Assembly: GCA_963082975.1 (NCBI GenBank)
Contig: OY720349.1
Location: forward strand, 44,125,962 to 44,189,961
DNA from: Labia minor
Taxonomy: Eukaryota; Arthropoda; Insecta; Dermaptera; Spongiphoridae
DNA: 64,000 nucleotides
Reading direction: 5' to 3'
How positions within the stretch are numbered: the first letter of the stretch is position 1; every line of letters begins with the position of its first letter. Shown here one piece after another: positions 12,905 to 26,226 of the stretch. A program made the position numbers and the translations under genes. The notes below the pieces were generated by a model, which had not been told where the DNA came from, ran no database searches, and saw only the letters and a program-made list of their open reading frames with translations.

Positions 12905-13125
12905 TGTGGTCCAAAGAGGTAAAAATCAGATGGGAACTGTAGACAGGATGATGAAATACCTCCTAACCTAATTTTTGAAGCTCATCACGGATCATTTTAG
13001 GAAGCTGCAAGAATGATGGCACAAGTGCATGACTGTGGGGGTGATTATGGATTTTGTAAAAATCAAATAAACCGTTTTTGAGCTATAGCCATTTGTCTCT
13101 TTGCTTATTGAATGATCCTTGAATT
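12905..13125 (+). mobile_element. 3' relic of a mariner-like transposon
   Basis: A degraded frame contains a WHKCM-like motif followed by GGDYGF, resembling the mariner C-terminal consensus W..C....G.Y. Then comes an end sequence whose complement is GGATCATTCAATAAGCAAAG, like a mariner terminal repeat. The left part has been lost or has diverged. Confidence 0.45.
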
Positions 13126-16100
13126 ATTATTATTATTATATATTAAATAGTTAAAAGTATTCTTATTGACATATGGAATAAATAAAAGTTTAAATAAATA
13201 ATTAATAAAAAAAATGTAATTAATTAATTAATAATATAATTAATAAGAAATAAAATTAAAAACAATTTAAGTAAATTTAAAAAAAGTAGAATTAAATAAT
13301 TAAAAATTTAAAAAATAAAAATTATAATTTTACTTTTAAAGATATTTACCAAATGAAATAAACACAATTTCAATAATTTAACAATATTTATTAAACTTTA
13401 AAATATATCGAACCACTTCAAGTTTAAAAATTCAATATTATTATTATATAAATAAATATATTTTTATATAAATATTCTTAATATATATAATAAATATGAA
13501 ATTTTTATAATTTTTCGGAGAATGCATTAAAAACTTTTCTGACGTTCTTCACGAGAGAGAGAAAGAATAATGACTTTCATCTATATTCATCTCCAACTTT
13601 ATAAAAATGCTATTTTTTATCGTTAAAAAAACAAACTGAATAATTTCAATTATTTTTAGTTATTCTTCTTTATTTTTTATCATTATGATTATTACATATT
13701 ATTATATATAAAACTTTCCTGATTTTTTTTTAAAGTTGTGAAAATTAATGATTTCAATTATTTTAAGTGTACTTATAAGTGTTATTTATTTATTTTTATT
13801 CATATAATATTTTCATAAATAATTCATTAATTAAAACACTAATAAATAAAAATAATACTTATTTGCTATTTATTTTGATTTTCAATTTGGTAAGATTTGA
13901 TCTTATATTTATTTAGTAATAAAGTAATATTGAATTTCCAATGAAGTTTGTAAATATTATATATATTTATTTTATTTATAAATAAAAAATTAAATCTAAA
14001 TATAAAAATCATATTTTATAAATAATATAGGAATTATTTTTATTTCTTTATTGTTTTTTTTTCATTGTACTTTACATTAAGTGTTTAGTTGGAATTATAT
14101 AATTAAAATTGTAATTAATTTTCAATTAACCTTTAAGTTTAAAAAATTTCCCAATTACTTATTAAAATTAAAAATAATGTCTATATATAAACCTTAATTC
14201 AAATTTTCTATAATATATTAAAATAAGTTTTTAAAATATCAATATTAAAAAATAAAATGTTTAATTAAATAAAACTTGATTGTTTTAAAAATATTCATAT
14301 TTAAAAATGTCCTACAACGAACATGATAACAAAGAAACATGATAAATGTAGATCATACAGGTTGATTCTCAATAAATAATCATAAATATGGTATGTATTT
14401 AAACAATTTTTCAAATTCAATAATATATAGGTATGCCCTCAAATTAAGTAGTGGATGAATATAAAAAACCTTTTCCTCAAAATAGATGTTTATAAATTTT
14501 AAGCTATTGATTACAGAAGAAAAAGAATTATAAGTTTGAGTGCATATACATTATAAGTATCGGTACATTTTTATAAATTTTTAATGTATTTATCTCTTAT
14601 ACGTATGTTTGTGAGTAGCAATGCCTTTTCTTATTTTTTTGTTTTAGTTTAATTTTTTAATAATGCATAATTTAAAAAAAATAGGAGTACACTTTTTATT
14701 TCACTTTCTTTTATGTTAAAAATTGAAAAATAAATAAAACACATTTACTTTTTCTTTTTTATAATTTGAATCTTTTAAATTATCTAAAGAACAACAAAAA
14801 AAGAAACAACAAATAATGAAGTCAATTATGAATTTTACATCAATAACTCAATCATTAATCGCTATTGATAACTTTTCAATATTCTTTGTTAAAGAAGACA
14901 TTTCAAAATTAAATGTTCTGATAAAAACTGTCAAAACAAATAGATAGATATATATATACATAAATATTTAATTGATTTACTCAAAAAAATACAACGAACA
15001 GAATGATTGGGGAGAAGCTAAATAGATATCGTCTTTCCTGAAAGGCACAATGTCGATGCTTTTATAGAATACTCATGTATTGTCCGAAAGTAGAATATGA
15101 TTAACGATATTGAATTTCCTTTGACAACTCTTTCGCCCTTTGATTTGGTCATCATCCTTTTTAATGTTTTATACCAGCCCAGTTGGATAAAAGGGCTTTT
15201 TTTATTCAACTCTGACCTTTGAATATTTTAATAAGAGTAATAAAAATAATTATAACAATACTATTCAGAAGAAACTATATATATATATATATATATAAAA
15301 TTAGATTGTTTATAAAAAAATATTATAGTTATATAACTTTATTGTTGTAAAAAAAGATTAAAATCCCATTAAAAATCTTACAAGTGTGTTTTATTAAATT
15401 TTCTGGTTTTAAGTTATATAATTATAAAGAGATTTTTGAATGAAATATAACATTTGCAGATACAATTCTCAGAAAAGGATATACGAAACTCAAGGTCATT
15501 AGAAAGATTTAACTTAACAATATAAGATTAAGGTTTAGGTTAAAATACAGATAACCTATAAAATAAAATTATCTATATTTTAGTTTTAAATCCATTCATT
15601 CACAAATTCAATTTTAAACAATAATTCATTTCTTTTTCAATTTTTAAGTTTAATTTCAAATTATTTTATTTATCATTTTATAAATAAATGAAATACTTGC
15701 AAATGCTTGGAAATACTTTTGTTCAATAAAGTTAAACAAATAAATGGAGAAAACAAATTCATATTCAATAAGAATATACACATAAATATATTATATCTCA
15801 ATTATATCCCAATGGGAATGCAAAATAATTGAAAGAGTTATATTATACGTTCATTTCTTAAATAGATATTTAAATGAAAATTCAAGAAATTTCCAGCAAA
15901 TGCATTAAAACAATGTTTTAAAGAGATCAAAGGATGTAATGTGGTTTACATTTCATTTTATTCCTTGAGAAATTCATTATTATACAATAATTTAACAAGT
16001 CAAAAACTAATGAAAGCTATTTGCAATCTAATCACCAAAAAAAAAAAAAATTGCTAAATTCATCTATCTATCTCTATAAGATGTACTTACAGTCTTTTAT

Positions 16101-16517
16101 ATCTAATGTTTATATATATTTATTAAACTTATAAGAGTTAACGACCTTTTTATTTTTATTTTATTTTTTTTTTATATAAATAGAGTTAAGTATCTTCTAA
16201 ATTTTTCTTTTTATCTTGGCAACCAATTTACTAAAACACAAATGCACTCTGGGAATCGTAGATTTTTGTTAAAAAAAAGAAAAAAAAAATATTGCCTAGA
16301 ATCCCAAATGTATTTGTTGTCCAAAGGGAAAACAATGCCCTTTAGCTGTCCTTTAGTCTCTCCTCTATCCTCTGACCTCTAAGAAGCTCGTATATATTTT
16401 ATACTTTTTAGTGTGAGTTATTTCAATGTCTTTTGATTATATAAAAAATAATTAAAATATATTGCGTATTTTTAAATTAACGTCACAGACAATGATCAAT
16501 GAATTTATTTTAAAAAA
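13126..16517. other. Very AT-rich noncoding
   Basis: Low-complexity A/T sequence with a (TA)n at 15279-15296. Nothing coding seen. Confidence 0.5.
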
Positions 16518-16876
16518 TAAGTTGACCTGTGGCCAGGTCCGAATCGACCGACGGTTTGAAGTAAATTAATTTCCAGCTACAGAAACAATTTCAAATAATT
16601 TTAATCTATCTATTAATGTAATAAAAAACAGATATGGATATAACATAAATATTTTTAATTTTATTTTATTTATAATATATATGAAAGACCAGGCTGTGAC
16701 GTCATGAATGGCTGGATAACGTCATATAATTTTAAATCAAGAAAAAACTAATAAATATGATTTTCCCGAGGATAAAACCAATACAAAGTGTATGATTCGT
16801 GGTGATATATAAAAAAATCTCGTCATGTGAAATTTGGTGTGAAAATAACCCTTCCCTTCCTATCGTCGGTCGGTAA
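16518..16876 (-). mobile_element. Repeat family B (Helentron/DINE-like), short copy
   Basis: Orientation is defined by the 5' end TTACCGACCGACGATAGG (complement at 16859-16876). Just before the 3' end lies an inverted copy of that motif (CGTCGGTCGATTC here), then the hairpin GACCTGGCCACAGGTC and the terminal AACTTA. The central block contains a palindromic TGACGTCA-type site. This short form of about 360 bp lacks the second half seen in the 600-655 bp copies. Confidence 0.75.
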
Positions 16877-17397
16877 TAATAGAACATACAAATAATAATT
16901 AAAATGACCCTTTAATTAATATAAATATTGAAAATTGGTTCTCAAGGAATGAAATAAAATCTAGAAATTATGTGAAAATTAGATCTCTTATTCATATTCT
17001 ATACTGTATTTTGAATAGATTAATTGCTTAAAAATTGAAAGAAAATTTATCTACATAAGCTTTATCTAATTTCCGTTTCATCATTTTAGTTTCCTGACAA
17101 TAGTTTCAATTCATGACATGATTTAATGGGTAAAATTTGATTCTGATCAGAAGAGATATAAGTTGAATTCCACTTAAATTTGGTTATAGGATATTATTAG
17201 TATTATTATTTGAAATTGTCATTTTTGAATTCATCTAAATTCCTATTTTTAAGCACATTAAGATTTGAATCAGAAAAGAAAGAAAAAAAAGCCAAATAGA
17301 AAAATTGAAATGAGAATGTGTGATTGAAAAAAAAAAATACTTTCTTTAAAAAAAAAAAAGTTTATCTGAATCATGACAAAATAAAAGCATAACTCAC
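16877..17397. other. AT-rich noncoding
   Basis: Lies downstream of the donor of the 17.4-kb exon-like block. Nothing recognised. Confidence 0.5.
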
Positions 17398-17644
17398 CAT
17401 AATTTCTTGTCGTAAACGAATTTCAGACATGACTGAAGTGTTGTTCTCGTTGGACAGAAAGTCCACAAGCTCCTTTTGAACAGCCAGTTTGCACTATAAG
17501 CATCAACTGGAGAATTACGAATCAAGGTTAAAATTGCACTTGGAGACTCTCCGTCAGTAGTAACTAACAGTTGGAGCGCTGCCCAAGGTTCCCCCACTAT
17601 TACACCCAACTAGCCATGTTAATGAAATATAATTGCATTCTTAA
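17398..17644 (-). pseudogene. Unidentified exon-like block with strong splice signals and a frame break
   Basis: A T-rich acceptor (TTTTTTTTTTATCAG) lies just before 17644 and a consensus donor (ATG|GTGAGTT) at 17398, on the same strand as the P5CS exons. Two frames look coding. The first (from about 17609) reads GEPWAALQLLVTTDG, ESPSAILTLIRNSPVDAYS. The second (17493 to 17398) reads KLAVQKELVDFLSNENN, TSVMSEIRLRQEIM. They would form one smooth peptide if a single A were present near 17488, so the block looks like one exon with a 1-nt deletion. Alternatively, a TAG acceptor at 17494 would give an intact 32-codon phase 0-0 cassette exon ending in phase with the next P5CS exon. I do not recognise the protein. 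Options are an alternative exon, an exon of a nested gene, a pseudogene or a sequencing error. Confidence 0.4.
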
Positions 17645-18138
17645 CTGATAAAAAAAAATCGATTTGAATTAAAATAAAAACAAATGATGTCATATTAATA
17701 TTAAGTTTTCATTGAGTTTACCGTTACAATCATATTAAATTTATATATTTAAAAGTTTTTAATGAAATATATTCTAAAACTATTCTTTTCAATCCAATTG
17801 TTTGATCTCAAGAGAGTAGAGTAATTTTCAAATAATTAAAACTAGATGAAAGAGTAGTTAAAAGTTTCTCAATTATTTCAATTCAAAAACTATTTAGTGG
17901 AATTAGTTGAGTCATTTTTATATTTTTTTATGATATATGTACTATCATGTACTATCATTTTTATACCTTGAGGCATCGCACAACTAACTTATTTGTTTTA
18001 TAAATTAAATTTTTGTAAGGTTTACCATTGTTCACTGTCAAGTTGTTACTAACTTGAAAATATATTAGTTGGTTATAAATAAATAAGGATGAAAATAGTA
18101 ATTAAACTTTGGTCTAGTTCTAATTAGGCAAGGCACAT
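17645..18138. other. AT-rich noncoding
   Basis: Nothing beyond the polypyrimidine tract of the exon-like block. Confidence 0.5.
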
Positions 18139-18610
18139 AACCGACCGACGATTTGAAATACATATATATATAAATAAAAAGTATCAAACAAAATATTTTT
18201 AAAATTTGAATTAAAATGACTAAAATATATTATCTTAGTTTTTATTTTTAGTTTAATTAATCAATTATTTATCATTACTATATTTAAAAAAAAAAATATT
18301 TTCTGACACTGAATATAAAATTAATACTTTGTAAACTACCACTTCCGGTTTCCGGATATACACCAAAAGTTAATGAATTCATGCTACTGAAGCATTAAGT
18401 AAATATATCAAATTTTATCAAAATCTGTTGAGCCATTTAAACTAGAAACGTCTATACGGACACACAATGGACAGACGGACGGACATACAAACCGACAGAT
18501 GGACAGACATGATGCTAAAAATACTTTTTCTATTAACAAAATGTGATTCGTGGAGCTATGTAAAAATCTTCAAATGTGAAATACCTTCCCTTCCTATCGT
18601 CGGTCGGTAA
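18139..18610 (-). mobile_element. Repeat family B, diverged copy lacking the 3' hairpin
   Basis: It carries the ACCGACCGACG motif at both borders, the internal GGACAGACGGACGGACAT microsatellite-like stretch and the 5' terminus (complement CTATCGTCGGTCGGTAA at 18594-18610). The GACCTG...CAGGTC hairpin is missing at 18120-18138. Confidence 0.65.
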
Positions 18611-19895
18611 AAAAGAGCAATTTTGAATATAAAAGATATACAATGTATGTGTGTGTGTGTGATTTTAATATTTTACAAGTAATATTATAACTCATCACCA
18701 GATTAGATAGTTAAACATGAAAGAATCAATTGTCATTGTTCTTAAATAAATATTATAAGAAATAAATTTAATAACTGTCTCAACCTACCTCCAACAAAAT
18801 CTATCAAGTTACCCCAGACGCTTGAAAGTTGTTCAAGTGTACATTATCCCCTACGTTTACGAGTTAACTCTGCGTTAACATTACAGAATACTTAGAAATA
18901 AATATTCTCTAAATGTGGCTATGAACGCTTCTCCTCGAAATTCACAAACACCGAATATATTGACGCAAACATAACACAGATTATTTACTTTTCACTTCAA
19001 AAAACATTATTCAGTTGTAGAAAAACAAATTAGCATAGAATAGTAGAACTCCGCTTCAGCTCGTTTTAATTAAACTCCTGTATCAACTTGTCTTGCTTTA
19101 CCCTATTTATTTATATATCAATATTTATTGAATTATTAAATTATTTTAATTACCTAATTAGCAAATTATTTTTCAATTTTAATTTATGACCTAAAGGTTT
19201 TAATATGGTGATAATTTCTCTGTTAGATTATGTAAAATATTATAAGAATTTATAAATATATAGAAATTTAATATTTTGAAACATATACATATTTTCTTTT
19301 TATAATTAAAAGTTTTTAATTTTTTTTTAAATAAATATTCATTGCTGTTTACTTTTAACTTGTTAGTAAAATTGTAAAAGTATAAAATGTTTTAGGGATT
19401 TTCATTTATTTTCATTAATTTTGTAATAGAATGACAATTTTTTTATTTTTTATTTTTTTTTTTTTTAAAACTAAAGAAAAAAATTAAATTAATAATTATA
19501 GTTACAATGAAAGAGTACGTGATGCGTATAGACTTTCTAAAAAAAACTATTTGCGGTATAAAATATACAATAGTTAATTTATTTTGAGTATATTTTAATA
19601 TTTTTAATAATTCAAAATAATTTAAATATATTTGAATTAAATCAAAAGTTACTATCTCTTTGATATATGTTTAATATTTATTTTCATTAATTAAAAATTT
19701 AAAATTTAAAAAATTCTCTATTTATTATATAAATATATTGAAAATAAAATTATAGTGAGATTTTAAATAGGAATATAATTTAAGAAATCATTTAAATTAT
19801 AAATTAAATAAATAAATCATTTCTTTTATAATGTTCTAATATCGTTTTATTAAACAATTATTTTTCCGCTTATTATTATTATAATATTATTAAAT
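18611..19895. other. AT-rich noncoding
   Basis: 18780-19090 has somewhat higher complexity (CCTACGTTTACGAGTTAACT) without a frame. The rest is A/T-rich. Confidence 0.5.
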
Positions 19896-20127
19896 GGGTG
19901 GGAGACGTGAGCATTTGAAAATAGGATTCTTCGCAGCAATTGAGTTCAAACTTCATAACCAGGAATTACATAACCTCTATGCAACTCCAGACATAGTTAG
20001 TGTATTAATAGTGAGGAGGTTGTAATCGACAGGATACGTGGCTGGAATGGGAGAAGAAAAAATGGTGCAAAATATATTGGTGGGAAGACCGATTGGGAAA
20101 CGTCCGCTTGGAAGACCAAGGACAATA
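19896..20127 (+). mobile_element. LINE fragment, truncated at both ends
   Basis: Matches the part of the 39.3-kb LINE that encodes FENRILRSI through GRPIGKRPLGRP (here GGAAGACCAAGGACAATA ends the match). It contains frame breaks, no GATA tail and no visible target duplication. Confidence 0.6.
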
Positions 20128-20624
20128 AACAAATAATTTCACTCAAATAGGTTAAATAAATCTCTAATTAATTACTAGCTGTTATATATATAATAGTCAA
20201 AATAAAAGCTTTAACAAAAATAAAATAGAAATTTTTTACTGAAAATTTAAGACGATCTTATATGTATAAATAAATAATTGTGAAAAAAAACATGATAACA
20301 AAGGAATAGATATGGAATTAATCAATCATTAACTAATTAATTCTAAATTAGATAAATATGTGATTAAATTTAAAACAAATTAATATAATAGCTATAGTTC
20401 AGCTGGGCATAAGCTTGCTGATTAAATAATCTAAAAATCGTATTGTATAAATATTTTGACCAAAGAAATCTTGGAGCCCATAATTCAATACAATAATATA
20501 TTATGTGGTTAATAATATAAAATGAGTTTGACATAACATTTTTTAATTATTATATTAAAGATTAATTAATCACTAAGTGAATGTGATTATCTATTATCAA
20601 AAGTCATGCTAGACGTTCAGATTT
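20128..20624. other. AT-rich noncoding
   Basis: Nothing recognised between the LINE fragment and the family B copy. Confidence 0.5.
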
Positions 20625-21220
20625 TTACCGACCGACGATAGTAAGGGAGGTATTGTTTTCACACCAAATTTCACATGTGGAGATTTTTACATATCTCCAC
20701 GAATCATGCATTTTCTTAACAGAAAAAAGTATTTTTAGCAGGATGTCTGTCCGTCCGTTCGTCCGTCTGTCCGTCCGTCCGTATAGATGTGTACAGCTTG
20801 AACGGCTCAACGGATTTTGATAAAATTTGGTATATTCACTTAATGCATCAATATGATGAATTGATCAACTTTTGGTGCAAATCCGGAAACCGGAAGTGGT
20901 AGTATTAGCGATCGACGATAGGAAGGGAAGGGTTATTTTCACACCAAATTTCACATGAGGAGATTTTTTATATATCACCACGAATCATGCACTTTGTATT
21001 GGTTTTATCCTCGAGAAAAATCATCTTTATTAGTTTTTTCTTAATTTAAAATTATATGACGTCATCCAGCCATTCATGACATATTCATGACATCAAAGCC
21101 TGGTCTTACATATATATTATAAATAAAATAAAATTAAAATTATTTGAAATTGTTTCTGTAGCTGGAAATTAATTTACTTCAAACCGTCGGTAGGTTCGGA
21201 CCTGGCCACAGGTCAACTTA
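20625..21220 (+). mobile_element. Repeat family B (Helentron/DINE-like), long copy
   Basis: Starts TTACCGACCGACGATAGTAA after a T run and ends with GACCTGGCCACAGGTC hairpin plus AACTTA, followed by TT. The interior has the GTCCGTCCGTTCGTCCGTC stretch and two copies of the motif GATTTTT-ACATAT..CCACGAATCAT, suggesting an internal duplication in long copies. Confidence 0.8.
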
Positions 21221-22127
21221 TTAAGTTAATGACTAGAAAATATTTAGAAAATAAAACTTCAATTATCTATAAATTTAATTAACACATTATGTCTTACCAT
21301 TATTGTCTAACATTTTATTTTTATATATTTCATTCATATGATTTTCTTTTTATATTTTTCTGTGTTATGATAATAAGGATGAGAGCAACATCATGGATAT
21401 ATAATATGATATATTAATGTTTCATTCACATTTCCTGTCCTTCGAGAAAACAATTTAATTAGACCGAGGTCACGATTATTCACATTCTTTTCAAATAAAT
21501 ATTTTTTTTTTATTATTTGAAAAATGTATAATCTATTTTTTTTTTTTTTTTTTTTCATTAAATTCATGTATCTTCTTTGCTGTTAATATTTTGAATTCCA
21601 CTTATTTTTAACATTTTTTAAGATAACATAGCAAATTTAGTATTTGAAATTTATTAATTTTATTAATTTTTATATAAAATAGTATATTTGATATAAAATA
21701 ATAGAATTAAATTAATTTTTTTCTCTCTATATTTTATTGTGTTTTAATTAGTTATTTAATTTATATTATTTATTATTATTATTGATAAAATATTTTATAA
21801 CATTTTATCATTTTTAAATTGATCTTTTAGCTAATAATTTTCAGTGAAATGATATCTCAGATATCATATTTATTTTAAGAAGAAATTGATAAAATAGTAG
21901 TCTGGAAATATTTTTGTTATCAATTTAAAAACTTCTCAAAATTGCAATCTCTCTCTTTTTGTTTAAAAATTTCTATTTGAAAAAACAAAGTTTTAAACTG
22001 ATTATGTATAGAAAAAGTTTATAGAAATTGATTTTGATTTGTAAAATAAAAAAAAAACACAAATATAATAAAACTAAGTCTCATATGAAAGTCTTATTAT
22101 GTAAGGTCTCTGAATGAAATTAAATAA
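21221..22127. other. AT-rich noncoding
   Basis: Long T runs at 21530-21556. Nothing recognised. Confidence 0.5.
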
Positions 22128-22782
22128 TAAGTTGACCTGTGGCCAGGTCCGAACCCACCGATTGTTTGAAATAAATTAATTTCCAGCTACAGAAACAATT
22201 TCAAATAATTTTAATATATCTATTAATGTAATAACAAACAGATATGGATAGAACATAAATATTTTTAATTTTATTTTATTTATAATATATAGCTGAAGTA
22301 GCCGGCGTTGCCCGTGATCATAATAAGGAGGCTGTGACGTCATGAAGGGCTGGGTGACGTCATATAATTTTAAATTAAGAAAAACATAACGAAGATGATT
22401 TTTCCCGAGGATAAAACCAATACATTCGTGGTGATATGTAAAAAAATCTCATGTGAAATTTGGTGTGAAAATAACCCTTCCCTTCCTATCGTCGATCGCT
22501 AATACTACCACTTCCGGTTTCCGAATTTGCACCAAAAGTTGATCAATTCATCCCACTGATGCATTAAGTAAATATACCAAATTTCATCAAAATCCGTTGA
22601 GCCGTTAAGGCTGTACACATCTATACGGACGGACAGACGGACAGACGGACGGACGGACAGACATCATGCTAAAAATACTTTTTTCTGTTAAGAAAATGCA
22701 TGATTCGTGGAGATATGTAAAAATCTCCACATGTGAAATTTGGTGTGAAAACAATACCTCCCTTTCTATCGTCGGTCGGTAA
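22128..22782 (-). mobile_element. Repeat family B, long copy with extra CCGGCGTTGCCCG segment
   Basis: Full termini are present (AAGTTGACCTGTGGCCAGGT at left, CTATCGTCGGTCGGTAA at right, both complementary to the element strand). It differs from the 20.6-kb copy by a segment around 22291-22325 containing AGCCGGCGTTGCCCGTGATC, shared only with the copy at 30977. Confidence 0.8.
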
Positions 22783-23419
22783 TAAGGTATTGTATCATTG
22801 AATTTATGTATATATAATAAATCTCATAAAATTATTATTATGAACTATTTTGAGGCTCTCTACCATTAGAAAATTGAATAGCTTTCAACAAACTTTTTAA
22901 TTATACTATTATTATACATATCTGCTTCATTAAATAGTACTTAAAATTTATTTAAACTTGCCACAAGGTTTTGGTTGAAACCCGTTATTAGAAAATACCA
23001 TTTGAAATTCAATTATTTATTTATTTATTTCATAATGAGAAAATAATCAAATTAAATCACAATGAGAGATAACCAAAAACTATATTATGCATACATAATA
23101 GAACTAATTGTTAATTGTAATCTGTAATTATAAAAACGATTGTATTTGGATTATAATTTTTTTTTTATATTTTAGAAATATGCTGATTGAGTTATTTAAA
23201 AAAAAAGATTGACTTTAAATACCAATTTTTAATTTTATGTTATTTTCTAGATAAAATTATAATTTATTAAATTTTTTTAATGAAGTGATTAAGTGAGATG
23301 ATGTCGATTCCTCGATGTTCAATCTATTAGAATTCATGAATTAAAGAATAGTTAATATTTTGATTGAAATAAATATTTTCAAAGGTTTAGTGAAAATTAG
23401 TGGTATATATATGGTGTTG

Positions 23420-23640
23420 TGTGATTGGAAACCAGTCGAATGTTGTTAGAAGGGAATTTTCAATTGAATGAATGAACACTCAAGTGTCGGAGGGCTTTTG
23501 CTCCGAACTGAGTAATTGCTAGCCGTGACGCACTTTTGCACTCAGCCTGTGCGTGATCGTAATGCGAGATCATGTGAGAAGGGAGCGTGGAAAAACGTCG
23601 TCAACGGAGACATACTCGTTTTTATGTTGACCGTATGACG
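23420..23640. other. GC-richer single block of unknown nature
   Basis: About 220 bp with CpGs and a small hairpin (CGGAGGGCTTTTGCTCCG), in strong contrast to its flanks. It has no open frame of note and no copy elsewhere in the window. It could be an old LTR or promoter fragment or a conserved intronic element. Confidence 0.3.
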
Positions 23641-25619
23641 ATTTATTCTCATAAATAACAACACATTTATTTTTTCACTTCTCTAATTTTCAATAAGAAA
23701 ATAAGAAAAAAAAAATTGTTATCAAAAAAAAAGATAATTAGAAAAAATTGGTTATAACTAATTCAAATGAATCAAATCTTTTCATAACAAGTAAATTATT
23801 TTATTTAATAAATAAATCAATTTTTGAAATCTAAAAATAATTTGAATATGTTAAAATTTGTACATATATCAATATATATTTGAGAATGATTTATTAAAAA
23901 TTATTGAGTGATACAAGGATATTTTTTTTTTATTTTTATAAAAATAAGTAAAAAGTAAAATTTTCAATTTTTTTTTCGTAAATCAAAACGTCAACAAATG
24001 TGATCTACTAGATTTACTATTATAAATAATAAATACTTATGAAATTTATTGATTTAACAATAGTTTCAAGTTTAAAAATTTTAATATGTTATGAAAACTA
24101 AAATCTGAAATGAAATGAAATCTTAAAATTTAATAAGTAGTACCTGGATCATCGAGCCGCCCCTCGATCATTAAAAAAAATATTCCTTATTATTGGCTTT
24201 GGCTGGTAATATTAATAAATTCGTTGGAGCTTTTATATAATTATAATCCTCTTTTCTTCTATTCTTATCTTATAATCTCACTTTTGTCTCTATTTGCACA
24301 TAGAAACTATCAATCAATTTCTTTATTTAAATTTAGATATAAAATATTTTATAATACCTTATTAAAAGCTATGCGGTGTTCATTTGAGACTATTTTCTCG
24401 GTTCAGATAAATAGGTTCTATCCATTTGTTTATACATGTTCAACACAATGAATACAAAATGAATATAAAATAAGAATTATTTTTAATGATTGGTGTATAT
24501 TATATATATATGCTTTATGTGGATTTCAGTTGTCACACCATCACTAAACCCTTTGTTCTTCTTAATGTAGTAGTAAATTATTATATTACATTTTTTTAAT
24601 TGATATGAAGAAATCTGATGGTGATCAAACGAAAACAAATATATCAATAAATTTGGAAACTTCACTAAGTGTTTTGAATTGTTGTAATTTTTTGTGATTC
24701 CAAATAATAATAGCAAACGATTTGATTATTTATTATTTAAAAAACAATATTTTAATTTTTATTGAAAATGAATTTAAGTAAATTATTGCTTCCGGTTAAA
24801 TTTGATAGTTTTATTATCAGATAAACTATCATAACCGGTTAGTGAATGATGATTTTATCTGGACATTTATTAAGTAATTTAATTATTTGAAGAAACTTTC
24901 AATCTAATCTAATCTAAGAATAGTTTACAAAACAATTTAAATGGAAATAATATTGCCCTTTAGACTAAGTAAATGTCTTTAATTTAACAAAGATTTTTAC
25001 AAATTCTCTTTACAGTTTTATTCGTTTTATGATGTAGATTACTTAAAAAAAATATAATTTTATTTTAAGAAATTTTATATTTTTATTTAATCTGTTTTCA
25101 TAATAACAATACGATATTTTTAAAATTTAAATTAATACATTTACCTATAACTATAACAATCAACTCTCTTATTAGGAATTTAAACTTATTACTGTTCAAA
25201 TATTATTTTCCAATTTAATTAAATTAAAAAAATAGTCAAATTAAAATTTTAAATATATATATATTTAATTAATTAAAGTTTAGAAAGAAATGTACAAGTC
25301 TTTTAATAGAGAAACGTTCAAATTCCATGATTTCATTTTGACACTGATTTGATAATATTGGGATGTCATTTGCATTTCGAAGTTTAATTAACTTGATGAT
25401 GCATATATTTACATTACTAACCTAAAGTTCTTTAATTATTCATGTCTTAACTAACAAAAAGAAAAGCATATTATGGATATTATTATAGAGAAATAGTATA
25501 TTTTGGTTATTGTTTTATGCTGATCTTAAAAAATAAGTCATTTTATTTTTTCAGTTAATAAGTAAATGTAAATTATATTCTTTTTAATAGATAATCAAAA
25601 AAAAAAACAAATCAGATTT
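23641..25619. other. AT-rich noncoding
   Basis: Short imperfect palindrome GATCATCGAG/CTCGATCATT at about 24147-24172. No gene. Confidence 0.5.
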
Positions 25620-26226
25620 TTACCGACCGACGATAGTAAGGGAGGTATTGTTTTCACACCAAATTTCACATGTTGAGATTTTTACAAATCTCCACGAATC
25701 ATGCATTTTCTAAACAGAAAAAAGTATTTTTAGCATGATGTCTGTCCGTCCGTCTGTCCGTCTGTCCGTCCGTAAAAAATTGGTATATTTACTTAATGCA
25801 TCAGTGGGATGAATTGATCAACTTTTGGTGCAAATCCGGAAACCGAAAGTGGTAGTATTAGCGATCGACGATAGGAAGGGAAGGGTTATTTTCACACCAA
25901 ATTTCACATGAGGAGATTTTTTTATATATTACCACGAATCATACACTTTGTATTGGTTTTAACCTCGGGAAAATCATATTTATTAGTTTTTTCTTGATTT
26001 AAAATTATATGACGTCATCCAGCCATTCATGACGTCACAGCCTGGTCTTACATATATATTATAAATAAAATAAAATTAAAAATGTTTATATTTATTATTT
26101 ATGTATTCATATCTGTTTTTTATTACATTAATAGATATATTAAAATTATTTGAAATTGTTTCTGTAGCTAGAAATTAATTTACTTCAAACCGTTGGTCGG
26201 TTCGGACCTGGCCACAGGTCAACTTA
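25620..26226 (+). mobile_element. Repeat family B, long copy
   Basis: TTACCGACCGACGATAG start after a T run, GTCCGTCCGTCTGTCCG stretch in the middle, inverted motif and GACCTGGCCACAGGTC hairpin at the end, followed by TTTT. There is a small deletion after the GTCCG stretch. Confidence 0.8.

Noticed and set aside
15018..15209. 63-codon minus-strand frame
   Set aside because: No splice context, motif or composition shift; likely chance.
18470..22650. GGACAGAC/GTCCG repeats as a CRISPR-like or satellite array
   Set aside because: They are short internal microsatellites at the same place in each family B copy, without spacers.
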